From Telmatactis stephensoni (taxonomy: Eukaryota; Cnidaria; Anthozoa; Actiniaria; Isophelliidae), in contig JALIZF010001812.1 in the NCBI GenBank assembly GCA_029948255.1, positions 1 to 64,000 on the forward strand: a stretch of DNA of 64,000 bases, read 5' to 3'. Of the stretch, positions 10,771-23,300 are shown one piece after another. The stretch's first letter is position 1. Each line of letters begins with the position of its first letter. The position numbers and the translations under genes were made by a program. The notes under the pieces were generated by a model, which ran no database searches, was not told where the DNA came from, and saw only the letters and a program-made list of their open reading frames with translations.

Positions 10771-13700
10771 GAACCTAGTCTGTCACCCACCCCTCCCCCA
10801 TATGGGGAAAAGTTTTTTTCTGCAAGGGGAGGGTTGGGTAACGGCTGGTCACGGGCTACCAAGAACCATTATCACTAGTATGACTGTGCTAGAGGTGTCC
10901 GCTTTGAAAGGGTTGACGGGATGAGGTACCGTTAATTTCCTGCATGTCTCCCCGTTCACACAGTCATATAGGTTAGTTTGTAAATGCATATTTTTATGTG
11001 TTTAGGCCTTGCGTTACTCCCCTTCATAGCCCACTTGTAAGGCTTGTCACGCAACGCCCCCTCGTTGTGGGCGAGGAAGCGTTGCGTCACGAGCCTTAAA
11101 AGGGCTTGTTTCTAATTGCGCATATTTTCGAAAACTCTCTTCAAAGTAACGCAGGGTGCCAGAGATTTAGCTGTCGTTACTTTTCGTTAATAATAGTCCA
11201 GTTGCGAGATATGCTTCACCTGCTGCATACAAAGGACTCATAGTAATAATAATAATAATAACAACTTTATTTACTGAGGGTAGCTCTAAATAGTACAACA
11301 CTAGTAAACTTGTGGCCCTCAAGAACTCAGAACGAGGCTACGTGCTAAAACTTTTGTCTTGTTACGAATGACTGAGCTTTATCGTGCACGTAGCCCAAAG
11401 GATTTTGTACTAATAAAAGAAAACAATCGAAGTAGCGTCTACCGTCTTTTAGACTACTATCTATTTGACGGGTTAAGTGCCATCACTCTAAGTGCGATCA
11501 CTCTACGAACACTAAAAGCATGCAACATAACAAGTAGAGTCTACTAAATAGTGCTATTTTGTGCTAATTCTGGTGTTTTCTATTGTTTAATAGCGTTGCG
11601 CGCGAAATAGATGCATGACTCAACAAACATTATGAAACTGTAATCGTACTGAATAACACACGGAGACTAAAAACCTACATTTTATTATGAAAACGTTGCT
11701 TATGTTTAAAAAAATAGGCATTAAAATCCAAAGTACCGAAATCGGCGGGGTTCAAGGAGATGAAAAATTTGATTGGTTTGTCTGAGTTGTGACGTCACTG
11801 TTGCACTTCGCCATATATTAGTGCAATTTCTTTTGTTTTCTATTGTTTAATTATTAGTGCTATTTAGTACTAAATAGTGCAAAGTATTGCACACTTTTAG
11901 TGTTTGTATTCTACTGATCAACACTTTATTTGCGCCGATTATGATCATGTAATTTTTGATAAATTGCCTGTAAAATTGCTGTAATTGCCTTGACAAAGAA
12001 CTATTTGTCTTTCAATCTTGAAAATATTAACATGAATTAACGTATCTGTGTTTGAACCCTTTTAGCACCAACGCGCAGTCTGATTAGATTTCATGCTAAG
12101 CGCGACTATCTAAAATTTTTCCACGCGAGCAATTTTTCTGTGATAAATTTTCTTTGAATTTCTTTTTGTATAAATGAGAAATTTGACCAAATATTAATTT
12201 ACAAATATATTTGTCCTATAAAAGTTGCTAGTGAAGTCGGAGAAAAAACCCTTGTTTAATATATAAAATTTGCTTAATATCCAGAAAGAAAATCGGTATA
12301 TTTGTTCTCTCGTTCAATTATGTGGAAAACAATAGATTTTGTGTACCCCATTAAAAATTAAAAAGTTGTGACGAAAATACTCCATATGTTAATTAAAATA
12401 GCTTGAAAATTTCATTTCCGAAAAAGTGTAGAGAGAAAACTCAGATAACTATAATTTAAATAATTTATATAATATTTATTACATAATTATTAGTTAAATT
12501 AAATTCGTTGCAGTATTACTCAGGGAATAAAGAACCTTTCTATACGGTTCTTGAATGAGTTAAGGGGTTTGTCAGCTATTCTAACCTTGAAGACACCTTG
12601 CATCAAATGTGTTTGTGCTTAGAAATCATTGTAAAACTCCACAGCTGTTGTGTTGTAAATCATTTTAATGTTTATATCAAAGTGAATGCAGACAATGAAA
12701 TATCGATAAAATATTGTATTCCTCAAAACCATTGGAAACCTAAAAAAATTAGTTTGTTTTGTGAACACGACAATATAAAAGAAAATACGATACAAGAAGT
12801 CTACGTGGAAACGCCGCTAGATAGCAAACCAAACTTTTGCCTTTTTATTGATAAAAACGCTAAATGCATTTTTGAGCTTCAAAATTAGAGAGCGGAAATA
12901 TGATTATTTTCACTCTTTTTCGTTGTTGATTTCGCCCCCAACATGATTTCCTAGAAATATCGTGCCAGATCCTTCTTTCACCTTTTAACTTACTCTTCAG
13001 TTCATCAAACTAATGCTATTTACTAGAGATTTAGGAAGTTCAGGAAGAAAGCCCTGGAGGCATAACCACCTCTTCTTAGTTTTCGCAAAAAAACCTCACT
13101 AACATGTTGTTGTTTATACACCTATTAAATCCTTATTCGCCCAAAAAAGTAAAAAAGATCGTGCTTTTACCGTCTTATTCTTAAGAAGGATACAGCTTTG
13201 CTATTTAACCTTTTAGCATCAAAACCATTAATTCGCTCGAAAATAAGTTTTTTGAGCAGATTTGGTTCAGATTACCTCGATAGGCTCAGCGGCGCGCTAA
13301 TTTCTCCAGTATCGACCGGGAGTTTGCCTTTGAGTAATAAGACATAGATAAGCATGTCGTTTTAAAAATTCATGCTTTCAAATGTGCGTGCCCTCAGAGT
13401 GCACTATTTGTATATCACCTTGTAGTTAATTCGCTATAGAAATCATCCTGTTTGCTCCGATGTCATCCTACTGGCCTCGTTCGTTTACTCTTCTCTCACC
13501 TCGCAATTAGTCTGTTCCACCGTGCGAACAATTGTGGTTGATTCAAGCATCCTCAACTTCCTCAACTTGCTTTGCCTACGGTTTTTTTCAGAGTGGTCGC
13601 TGTTGAGTTTTTATCTTGAAATGATCAGAAGACAATTTTATGCTGATCTTAAATGGAGTATTTCAAAAAGTTTTAAATCGACGTGACGTGAGCGCCCATT

Positions 13701-13801
13701 GTATCACATTGTTAGCCAAAGTACACGAAAATGAGTTTGAATTGAACTGTGGTTTTTAGCAAACACAGCCTACTAGCTGTCAAAGGAAGATTAAAATTTA
13801 C
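10771..13801. other. Intergenic with small foldbacks, no supported gene
   Basis: G/C-rich inverted pairs lie at about 10785-10860 and 11038-11103. An (ATA)n-type repeat lies near 11240. The region around 11350-11900 repeats short words such as TAGTGCTATTT. One 96-residue frame at 12598-12888 is AT-rich with no known domain. I cannot call a gene here. Confidence 0.4.
11038..11103. repeat. Small GC-rich foldback
   Basis: TAAGGCTTGTCACGCAACGC pairs with GCGTTGCGTCACGAGCCTTA almost perfectly around a short spacer. It is probably a remnant or a very small MITE. Confidence 0.6.
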
Positions 13802-15247
13802 ATGAGCTTAGCGATGCATGTTCGCAGTTTCAATCTGTCAATGGTGGATTACTCTAGCACGAGAAACAAAGACCTTTTTGGGAAGATAACGTATTTAGAC
13901 TCAGATCAGGCCAATGGAGCTACAAAGAGCGGAATATACAACGAAGGATTGTTGAGAAGTCCATCAGCGTCAGATCCTGATCTAAAGAATATTGTAATCA
14001 ACGCGAAAGAAGACGCAGATTTAGAAATGACTATTTCTGATGATGGGAACTTGGTTTGTATTCATGGCCTGGGAGTACAATACGTCAAGGAGGAGCTTGA
14101 GCAAGCGCTGAATGAATATTACAAGACTACAGTTGAGTTCAAAAGACGCCGTTTTCATCGGGAAATGACTAAGATAGAACGCAAAGTAAACGATGTTTTA
14201 GATGCTGTGGAAGCAATGGATGCCAATTTGCGCTTTCAAAAAATGAGACCATCGTGTTTTTACGAGATAAAGGGGCCAAATGAGATTGACATTTTTCTTA
14301 TTCTTGATGAAATCTCAAAATTTGATTTTGTAGTTGAGGAAGTTTTACATCTCGACAGCTGTGCAAGAATACGACGAACTGATGTCCCGACACCTGTCGA
14401 CCTTCACCCGTCCCTTGGAGAATCAATCCATACACGCTTTGGATCTTATCTCGTGGAATCAAACTCCACGGTTGCTTCGTACCTTTCTTCTAAATTGATT
14501 GGCAAGCAATTCAAGGAATTGGTTCGCAAATCGTTTGAATGTTTTTCAAGGGAATGGCGAGGTTCTTCACCAGAATGTAAACTCAACTCTCAAGTTCATC
14601 AGCTAGTTGGCAAAGCGTTAGAACAAAACAAAAGCTTCCAAACCTATTTCCATCCCAAGCAAGTTAGTTTCCAAGACAATCTCGGTTGTGTTGTCAACCT
14701 TGTTCCTACACTCACATGTCTTGATTTCTGGCCTCGCAACTCTAAATGGACGTCCATAGATTCCCCAAGTTCATCCTGGCCTGACCACGCCCTCAGGCAA
14801 CACATTATAGACCGTGGAGTACATTTGGTTGCTATGCCAACAGACAACGACCCTGAGGATATTTGGCGCATTAGGTTTCTTTACGCACAACGGTTTTTGA
14901 ATAACCATGCGTCAACCCCGTGCAAACTAATGTGTTTGAGAATTGTCAAAGTTTTGTGTGAAAACGAGCTGGGATTTTCTAAGTACTTCCTTCCACTTCA
15001 TATCGAGATCTTTGCCTTGGAGCTAACTGAACAGTATCCAAATGAGATACACTGGTCAAAGGAAATGTTGCCAGTACGTTTCTTAGGGCTTCTGGCTAAG
15101 ATTTACCATGGCTTTCAAACACGTAAATGCTTTGATTATTTTATAGCAGAAAGAAATCTGTTTGCAGATATTCCTGATGAACTTTCTACGTGTCTGTCTC
15201 GGAGTCTTTTCCGCGTGCTAAAGGATCCTTTCAAGTACATTCAGTAG
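13802..15247 (+). CDS. Mab-21-like (cGAS-like fold) protein, 481 residues
   Basis: This is an intronless frame with Met codons at residues 1, 5 and 14 as possible starts. Residues 90-145 form a predicted helical spine, as at the start of Mab-21 proteins. The nucleotidyltransferase-like core follows, with SCFYEIKGPNEIDIFLIL (151-168), where a Gly-Ser plus E/D-x-D motif would stand. E161 and D163 are kept, but the Gly-Ser pair is not. The strand bearing the third acid reads GCVVNLVPTL, with Asn at 299. The C-terminal Mab-21 domain (305-475) shows WPD at 327-329, GVHLVA and a YPNEIHW segment. Because the triad is incomplete I expect little or no catalysis; binding of a nucleotide or RNA ligand remains possible. 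It shares strand and architecture with the gene at 2.6 kb. Confidence 0.82.
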   Translation: MSLAMHVRSFNLSMVDYSSTRNKDLFGKITYLDSDQANGATKSGIYNEGLLRSPSASDPDLKNIVINAKEDADLEMTISDDGNLVCIHGLGVQYVKEELEQALNEYYKTTVEFKRRRFHREMTKIERKVNDVLDAVEAMDANLRFQKMRPSCFYEIKGPNEIDIFLILDEISKFDFVVEEVLHLDSCARIRRTDVPTPVDLHPSLGESIHTRFGSYLVESNSTVASYLSSKLIGKQFKELVRKSFECFSREWRGSSPECKLNSQVHQLVGKALEQNKSFQTYFHPKQVSFQDNLGCVVNLVPTLTCLDFWPRNSKWTSIDSPSSSWPDHALRQHIIDRGVHLVAMPTDNDPEDIWRIRFLYAQRFLNNHASTPCKLMCLRIVKVLCENELGFSKYFLPLHIEIFALELTEQYPNEIHWSKEMLPVRFLGLLAKIYHGFQTRKCFDYFIAERNLFADIPDELSTCLSRSLFRVLKDPFKYIQ

Positions 15248-16042
15248 AAATTCATAACATTTTATTTGCGTTACGTGTTTGCGTAAATTCAATTACATTT
15301 GCGTTGGTGTTGCGTTTAGCTGCGGTTTTTATTACTTTTTTGTCTCATTGCTTTCTCTTTTCAGCTATTATATAAATGCAAAAATGTAATATCGTATAAT
15401 AACAGTACTTGATTTCTGACGTCTCTCAAAAGTTTGTGCACCTGATTTTTTATTATCTTATTTTGGCTAATGGAAAAGCACTTTCTGGACATTTCCTAAA
15501 ACATCTTGAAGACTTCTTAGTTTTAAAGGCCTTACAGGTTATAGTCGCTATTCATTTCAATTTTAAGCTCAAAACTGGCTCTTTTCAAATAAGCGCATTT
15601 TCGTGTTCCGCCATTTCATTCACAATTAGCAGTTTTGAGTTTTTCGAGCTTTCTGTTCATTCATTTTCAACGTATAGCAAAAATAAACCATATCAATTAC
15701 AAGATCGAGATCTACAGGCAGACTGTCTGGAATGTCTGCGGTTAAAAAAAACGCAAAACTACTTGAAAAAAGCGAATGTTTTATTTAAGTAGCCATGCAA
15801 AAATGTGCAGTTTTTATTATTATCCCGCCAAGAGTTATCACATTTGATACCGCGGATTTTAGATAATATGATAAAAAACAAAGGAGGCCAAGTAGACTGC
15901 TGAAACTCCTCATATTAGTAGACACAATATGAGAATTGGGATAATTTAATGGCGGTTAATAAAAAGCTATTACAAGGGTACGAACTTTCGAGACACCCCG
16001 TGTATTTCACCGGAGAGTTAGAAGGCTCGAAACGTCAGTAAT
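15248..16042. other. Intergenic, no supported gene
   Basis: An AT-rich 127-residue frame at 15409-15792 has no domain and poor coding character. The first 100-200 bases are probably the 3' UTR of the Mab-21-like gene. Confidence 0.35.
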
Positions 16043-16266
16043 CAAGAGACCTTCAGCTCCATAATACTAAGAGAGCGAAACTGGTATTGCTGTCTGCGCG
16101 ATGTGCTTGGTAGAATTTTGATTGCCAGAAGAGAAACAGGTCGTGTATGCGCGCGCGTAAAAATGAACTTCCTCAACTTCCTATTACTAAAACTAATCTT
16201 AAGCGCCTAGCACATAGTGCAGACATCAATCTGCGAGTTTCACCCTCTTAGTATTATGGTCTCTTG
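16043..16266. mobile_element. MITE (CCAAGAGACCATAATACTAAG family), copy 2
   Basis: The left end carries CAAGAGAC, then an 8-base insertion, then CATAATACTAAGAGAGCGAAACT. The right end is AGTTTC...CTCTTAGTATTATGGTCTCTTG. It shares ends with the element at 5341-5620, while the interior has diverged. Confidence 0.75.
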
Positions 16267-16414
16267 CAGTAATGTACGTTCTGCATGCGTTAATGTAGCT
16301 TTATACATTACCGACGTAGCCAAATTAGTTTACTCGTTAGTATTTTGCGGTGATTATTATATGAGAACCTTACTGCGCGCGTAACGTTGGTAAGTACTTA
16401 ATTGGAGTGTATGC

Positions 16415-16506
16415 AACACCCATTTTATGCAACACCAAGTCTATCAAATAGACTATAATATCAATGGATGTATCATCTATTGATACACTTGGTGTTGCAT
16501 ACACCA
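16415..16506. repeat. Foldback with TGCAACACCAAGT ends
   Basis: TTTATGCAACACCAAGT near 16424 pairs with ACTTGGTGTTGCATACA near 16486, and the centre is itself self-complementary. It is probably a small MITE. Confidence 0.6.
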
Positions 16507-16651
16507 AATATTTAACTTAACGTTGTCCAACTGCTATCCGTCATCAGGGGACGAAAAAGAAAGGGATACGTAAATGCGTATGCAGATACGTAAATGCGTA
16601 TGTACATCAATCACGTAACCTATCTCTTCTTTCTCAGTTGCGTCGAACTTT

Positions 16652-16870
16652 TAGAGCAATTTTCGTATGAGTGGGAAACTTACTGCGCCGTTCCGTAACC
16701 GTGTCAGTGACGAAATCAGTCTAGAGTGGTTTTCGTATGAGTGGGAACACTGTACGGTTACGATACGATACGGATACGGCATGAATTTCGAATGTTTTTA
16801 TAGACATTACAGCACTGACACGGTCACGGTACGGCGCGGTAAGTTTCCCACTCATACGAAAACGACTCTA
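16652..16870. mobile_element. MITE (TAGAGCAGTTTTCGTATGA family), copy 1
   Basis: The ends TAGAGCAATTTTCGTATGAGTGGGAAA and TTTCCCACTCATACGAAAACGACTCTA are near-perfect reverse complements. The same ends bound elements at 32571-32723 and 51310-51457. A further degenerate related stretch runs to about 16970. Confidence 0.8.
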
Positions 16871-16974
16871 TAAAACCATTGGTAAACGGCACGCTCACTG
16901 GCACGGATACGGGACGGTTACGCACCGTGCCAGTGACCGTGCCCTTTACCCAGTCATACGAAATACTTTCAGCT

Positions 16975-18012
16975 GTTTCAGCACAGAAAAGGAAGAATTA
17001 CTACGAAAACATCCACACGAAATCAGTACCTTTTCTGATTCGCTGTTGAAGTGAGAATGCTTTCGTAATACTGTATTAGAATTAATTAATTACACTGTGC
17101 AATAAATAAAATTGCTTTCATGCGAAAATGAATAAAGTGTACAGTTCCTTTCGCTTACCTCCTTGAATGGGTTCAAGGAATGTCTGTTTCCTCAGGCAAG
17201 TATTTTGATAGGTTATTTTGAGTACGAATCCTACTTTAATTTTCGAAGAATTAATTAAAAACTTTAATAAAAGAGACAGAATAGTGCTACTTCAGTTGTG
17301 GCATCAAACCAATTTCAATTAAATAGAAGTGTTCCGTTTTAATTAATTTTTCAAGAACTAAGACCCCCTGCGGCATTTGTTCAAGCGGGAACAGCTCTTT
17401 TTTGTTTGTTCTGTTGGAGTTCCAGGCATTGAATTTAAAACTGGCGTATTTAAGGCCGATATACGATATGTTGACCAAATTTTTGATAAGTTTCGTTTCG
17501 GAAAAGAAAGAAATCGTCCCGGTTCGAAAAGATCTGTTGCATGTCGTCACAACTCCAACCAAATTTTTCATTTCCTTGAGTCCGATTTCTGCAGTTTGGT
17601 TTTTACTAGACAGTTTCTTCGAAATAAGCAATGTTTTCATGATAAAATGTATGTTTCTCCGTGTTACTTTCAGTACGATTATAATTTCATGATCTTTGTC
17701 TGAGTCATGCATCTGTTACGCGAGCTATTTTTAGAACCGATGCGCAGCGCTATTAACGCGCGCGAAAGTATTGTGTAATCGAACAACATCCGGGAAATAT
17801 CGAAAGCGAAGACCACTGACCTCAAAATTTATTAATCACCAGGATCTGGTCCCCCAACTGGGTGCGAGAGCTCCGTGAACAAAAGTGATGTTTTTCTCCT
17901 TCCTTTTGGGCGAGGAACATATAGCAAATCTCGACAAATATCCCTTGGTTTCCGGTGTGGAGAGATCTCTTTCGCAATGGGAAACGCAACGTTAGTGTAT
18001 CATTAAATGTAT
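16975..18012. other. Intergenic, unresolved open frames
   Basis: At 17287-17712 both strands stay open (141 residues on the - strand, 108 on the +). Neither has a domain I recognise, a plausible promoter or splice context. This could be a decayed coding fragment, but I do not call a gene. Confidence 0.3.
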
Positions 18013-18202
18013 CAGGGGTGGATTTAGGGGAGAGGTGCAGGGGGTGCGCACCCCCCTCCCCCCATCCCTTGCTAAGGCGACCCTTTGGCCCTTTTGTTCT
18101 TCATACTTTCCCAAAATATCCGCTGAATTCTCTGGATGGTTTTCGATTTTTGTAACGCTGCACCCCCCTCCTGACGGAGTATCGTACGTGGATCCACCCC
18201 TG
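18013..18202. mobile_element. MITE (CAGGGGTGGATTTAGG family), copy 1
   Basis: It begins CAGGGGTGGATTTAGGGG and ends GTGGATCCACCCCTG, giving imperfect inverted ends. Related elements lie at 32374-32542 and 60362-60520. Confidence 0.7.
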
Positions 18203-18489
18203 CGTCTTTCTTATCAAGAATATAACGCGAAGGAAAGGGCCTTGCGTACGTTGCGTATCGTTACGCACGTCTACGTTAGCTTATGTACGCAAGAGCGTAA
18301 TCTTTTATACTTCTCTTCAGAAGGAAGTGAAAGGAGGGCGTCTACACAACGTTTTCAAAAAGTTTACATCGCTACGTAAGTGCGTACCAAGACGTACGCT
18401 GGAGGCGTACGTACGTAGCGTTACATACGCTTACGTATAGCTTTACGCGTTAGCGTAAAATTGTCAAACACATTAGGGAGCATTCATTT

Positions 18490-18712
18490 TTTAGGATGGG
18501 GGTGGGCCGGAGGAATTGCAGGAATCAAATACAAAAAAATGCAAGCCCCCACGTTAAGGAATTGAACTATATTGATGACCCACCCCACTTCCAAATATGA
18601 AAATAGGGTCCCTTGACCTGGTTTAACTTTCAGAAAAACATGACCCACCCCCTTTCATATAGTAAATTTCTTTTGGCCCACCCCTCAATTCCTCCAGCCC
18701 ACCTGCTTGGAT
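18490..18712. repeat. Inverted element with TGGGCCGGAGGAATT ends
   Basis: GGGGGTGGGCCGGAGGAATTG on the left pairs imperfectly with CAATTCCTCCAGCCCACCTGC on the right. The interior has its own G/C-rich inverse words (GACCCACCCC). It is a probable MITE with approximate ends. Confidence 0.6.
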
Positions 18713-19010
18713 GATCTTAGTGCCATGTAAACACCTGCTTAGTCTACTATTTCATGGATTTATTGCAATCACTTTATAGGAAAGATCAGATGGAGGTAAG
18801 AAAGATAAGTATCAGTTTTAAAGGAAGTAGTAATTACCATACACCCATAATTAATAGTCACAAATTTCTTTATTATTGAATATAAATATTGCATAGCAGT
18901 AATGCTAATTTGAGGTCACCACATTTCTTAAAAATATAATTTCATAGATTAGTATTTCTAGTAAACAGTATCATAGAACTGATTCTGTTCTATTAAGTCA
19001 GTTTATTGTG

Positions 19011-19214
19011 ACTGGAAGCAGTCCCACTTTTCCCTCCTGATTCAGTAAAGATGAGCTTTTAGAATACGCAGCGGACAAGTGGTAATGGGGACGAGTTAAG
19101 GAGGGGAGAAGGGAGAGGAAAAGTAGGCTTAACTTGTCCTCATTGACGCTCATCCGTGTATTCTAAAAACTCATCTTTATTGAATCTGGAGGGAAAAGTG
19201 GGACTGCTTCCAGT
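19011..19214. mobile_element. MITE with ACTGGAAGCAGTCCCAC ends
   Basis: The left end ACTGGAAGCAGTCCCACTTT and the right end AAAGTGGGACTGCTTCCAGT are exact reverse complements. Sub-terminal sequences about GATGAG and AGAATAC also pair. It is about 204 bp long with no coding capacity. Confidence 0.85.
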
Positions 19215-20311
19215 CTAGTTTATTGAAAATTGCTTCACTAACCTGCCTGTTGCTGAATCAGTACTTTATGGAATTTTTGTGATTCACTTTTTTCATGGCC
19301 ATGAGAATTTTCAATAATAGGAAATATTACTTGTAATACATAATCACAAGCAACATCTAATTTTTGAGTAAATAATCTTACATATCTGACCATATTGATT
19401 ATATCAGTACTGATGGAGTAAATAGCTAAATGAACATATTTTTGCTGTACATTTGCAGATATGTAGAATTGGAAATCTTTCAAAATCATATTTAATAGCT
19501 AATAATTAATTAATATCTTATTACAAATAATTGTTGACTGACCAATAGTGTTTTTAAAATAAACAGTAACAAACCTATTAGTATGACAAAATGATACCTA
19601 CAGAGAATCTGGAAAATAATGACGATGTAAACTTAAACACATATTACCATTTACAGGCAGTTAGATAATAGTACATGTAAATCTGCAAAAAAATCTATTT
19701 CAGTTCTTCCAATTAAATTCAAAATTCATTTGCATTTAAGTTGAGCATATGCAAAATTAGCTTGTTTATCAGACAGTCAGAGATCATTCATTACACTTTC
19801 TCTTAAACGACCTGTGTCTGATGGCCAGGCTAATGCACAAGCAACATACACAAACTCTGTAATGTTTTGCTTATTAGCAGTGCTTGTCTTTCACTAGTGA
19901 CATAAGCACAGGCACAAGCAACACACAGATCCAGTAATGTACTGCTAATTACCAGTGCTTGTCTTTCACTAGTGTGAACACAATTTTGCTTTTATCTCGT
20001 GCTTTACAGTGGGAATCTTGGAATAATTATTAATTGTGCTTATGTTTATGCTAGTCCTCAGTCTAATATACTAACTACTACAAGTTTAGTCTAATGTTGT
20101 TTTCCAGAAGTGCAGAAGGCTTGTATTTAATTCTCACTACTTAATCTCAAGTCCTTTCAAGTAACAATTCACTACATTTTGTACTTGTATGAAAAAATAA
20201 TCTCATTCAATTGATAACATGAAAATTTAAATTGTAGAATTAATTTGAGGGTTTGTCTACAACGAACATCCCCAAAAATTTCAATAGAATTAATTTGACT
20301 TCCAAGATTGG

Positions 20312-23300
20312 TCAACGTTTCTTCTTCTTGAGAGCCATTTGCAATAAAGTATCAAAATCCATTTCTTCATTAGAATGAGAACTCTTTCTACTGCCTTCCT
20401 TTTCTTGTTGTTCTTCTAAATAACTTGTAGTGGAATCTATAGAAATGGATGTATTTATACATTAAGATATATGCACAATAGTTTAACCAGGTAGTAGTCC
20501 ACTGTAAAGAGGTGCCATTGGTGTTAGTAAAGATCAGAAAACATGTTTGTTTATCAGGTAAATATTAAAAAAATTTGGCATACATTTGCTTTGCATCTTT
20601 GTTATTCATAGATATTCAGAAAATATTAAAGCATGCCAGAAACTCAAACGTGCATGCACTGATCAGGCAAGTCAGTCATTTGTGGTGGACAATGAACAAA
20701 AATAGAGAAGCCAACAAATTGAGGGTCATTTAATTTGCTTAACAACTGAAGTGTATATGGATGCAGGCAGGAAATCAGGAAGATAAAAGGATCATTAATT
20801 GTAGGAAGACCCTGTAGGAAGGCAGCTGAATACTCACCAAAATCAACGTAACTTCCACCACAAAATTTCCTTCTTCCTCCAAAACAAATATCGAGGTGCT
20901 TTAGCTTGGGATCTCTCTTTCCCTCTAAAATAACAAAAATATTTTTCTAATTACCAAACTGTCTCAAAGTGAATCATCCTGACCCGCCCTTCCCCTATAC
21001 AGCTGCATACAAAGGCTTTCTTACCATCTATTGCATCTAAAGCTGAGGAAGGGTCCACAAATGTCACAAAGGAATAATTGTCTCTGTAAACAGAAGGTAA
21101 AAATTAGCTTCTCTCCAATGATCAATTTTTTAACCAACACTTATATACCAATATTATTTGCATACTGAAGCATGGTTTTTCACAAGTGATGGAACCAGAA
21201 GTGGAAGTATAATGCAGTCTACCAAATTCTCTTGTGAGGTAAAATTTTATTGCTTGAGGTAAGCAAAGGAATTTTATTCTTCAATAGAATTAGAATGGAC
21301 AAATTTAGCAAGTGAAAACCAGGCTCAAGTCTTATTGTATGTGACATAAGTTTCAATATTGAAAGGAAGCCCTTCTTTCCAAAGAAATAGTTTTATGGAA
21401 TGTAACTTACCCATCATCACGGTAATGGACTGTAGTTTTCTCTATGGGACCAAATTTCCTGAATATTGTCCAGACATCAGATTTTGACATGGACTTCTCT
21501 ATGTTCCCAATATACACAATCTTTCTCTTTTCCTGGAAAATTGTTACAAACATAAACTCTATATAACTTTGTCACTGATACAAGTATATAATGAAGTGTT
21601 GTATAAAATGTTTATTTTTACCCAACTCTATAACCTCACCCCAAAAAGATAAGAAAAGACTACAGTGAACTCACTCTAAGATAGACACTTTTGGTACCGT
21701 GACAGACAATATGGGGTATTTTAAAAAGCTGCGACCAGGCAAATGTGTCTGCCTTAGAGAGGTGTCCACATTGAGGGAGTTTTGTTACAGACAACTGTTT
21801 GACCAGGATATGACATAATTTAAACTCAGATGATCTCTGTTTCTTTAAGGTTTTTAATTGGTCAAGCTTTTGGCTGTCCTGCTACAACCCTCATCAAAGA
21901 ACTTAGTGATTTACATAAGAGAGGATAACCAAAGCTCAACCAATAAAAACCTTAAAAGAAACAAAACAAAACAAAGAAGATCAGAGTTTGAAATAGCTTT
22001 CTTATAAAATCTATGTATACACTGTTTTCTCTACTTACTTTAGAAGTCTCTTTAATACTTCTGTCCAGCTTAAAGTTCTTCTTACGCTCATTTTCAATAT
22101 CATAAAGATGTACATTCTCTTCTTTGCTCTCTTCCTTCTCTGGCAACTTCCTGTCATGTCTTCTATGCTTATGATGACGACGATGATGCCTTCGCCTGCG
22201 ATGACTGTCATCATCAGAATCACTACTGTTATCTCGTCCATGAGAGCGACTTCTTCTTGGACTTCTTTCATGTCGTCTTTGTGATTTGTGGTGACTACGA
22301 CTTCTTCCGTGTCTGTCATTGTGATCAGAGTCACTACTGGAATTGTGCGAATGTTTACTTATGGATTGACGTGTTAATTCTTTCCTTCTATCACTCCTGT
22401 GGTTATACCTTCCTCTGCTGCCATCACTTTCTTCTCCTGAAGTTGTCCAGTAACACTCATCTTTTGAGTACTTTTTTCTCTTGAAGTCGTAGTAATCACT
22501 TCTATCATCATCATCATCATCATCATCATCTAAGGAAATGCCTCTCTTTCTTTCATTGCTTTGGTCAACTGTATCTGATTTTCCTGTGGGTTGGTTTTGT
22601 CTTGAGCTTCCATGGCTGTCTTTTTGTGTTTCAGAAGGTAATCTAGATACTAGAGGTTTATGAAGCACTTCTTCAGTGTTAGCTGGCTTTTTGACATCTA
22701 CTTTTGATTCTTTGACAGCTCTAACTATATCATTACTAACTGTATCTTTCATTGTGTCACTTTTAATTTCTGATGCCTTATTAATTTCTAAATTGCTACT
22801 TGTGTCTTCTGACATTTCATTTTTAGCTTCTGTTTCCTCATTATTTTTTATATTGCCATTTGTGTCTTTGATCTTGTTATTTTTAACATCAATTTTTAAG
22901 ACTACTCCCTTAGTATTTGATGGAATATTCTCTGAAACCTTCTTAGGTTGACTAAGAGTATTTTGAGGAGAGGGAAAAGTTCCTGTAGGTTTTGCTACTA
23001 AAGCAGTCTTATTACAAGAAGTTGATGTATTTTCCACTGGGCTCTGTAGCGGTGGGCTAACTGGAGGTGTCAGTCCTACAATAGAAATGTCAGAACATGG
23101 TGTAACTATAGACGAAAACAAAGGCAGCAACAACAACAATGGTGAAAACAACAACAAGGACAACAACAACAACAACAACGACAACAAAATGAAAGCTTTA
23201 AAAAAAAGAAAAAGAAAGACAGAAAAAGTGCCAAAATATAAAGGAAAAAGAAAACCAAACTAGAGTGAGGGGGAAGATAGTGACAGGATGAACTATACTA

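Larger units (their letters stand above)
18203..20311. other. Intergenic with foldbacks, downstream of the PGC-1-like gene
   Basis: Repeats of the ACGTA/TACGT word lie at 18220-18460. An inverted element with GGGTGGGCCGGAGGAATT ends lies at about 18490-18712, and another at 19011-19214. The remainder is AT-rich. The last hundred or so bases before 20312 should be the 3' UTR of the - strand gene. Confidence 0.4.

Noticed and set aside
12598..12888. 96-residue frame
   Set aside because: It is AT-rich, has no recognised motif, and shows neither promoter nor partner exons; I could not separate it from chance.
17287..17712. 141-residue - strand frame overlapping a 108-residue + strand frame
   Set aside because: No domain, promoter or splice context is visible, and mutual openness on both strands can occur by chance in such sequence.
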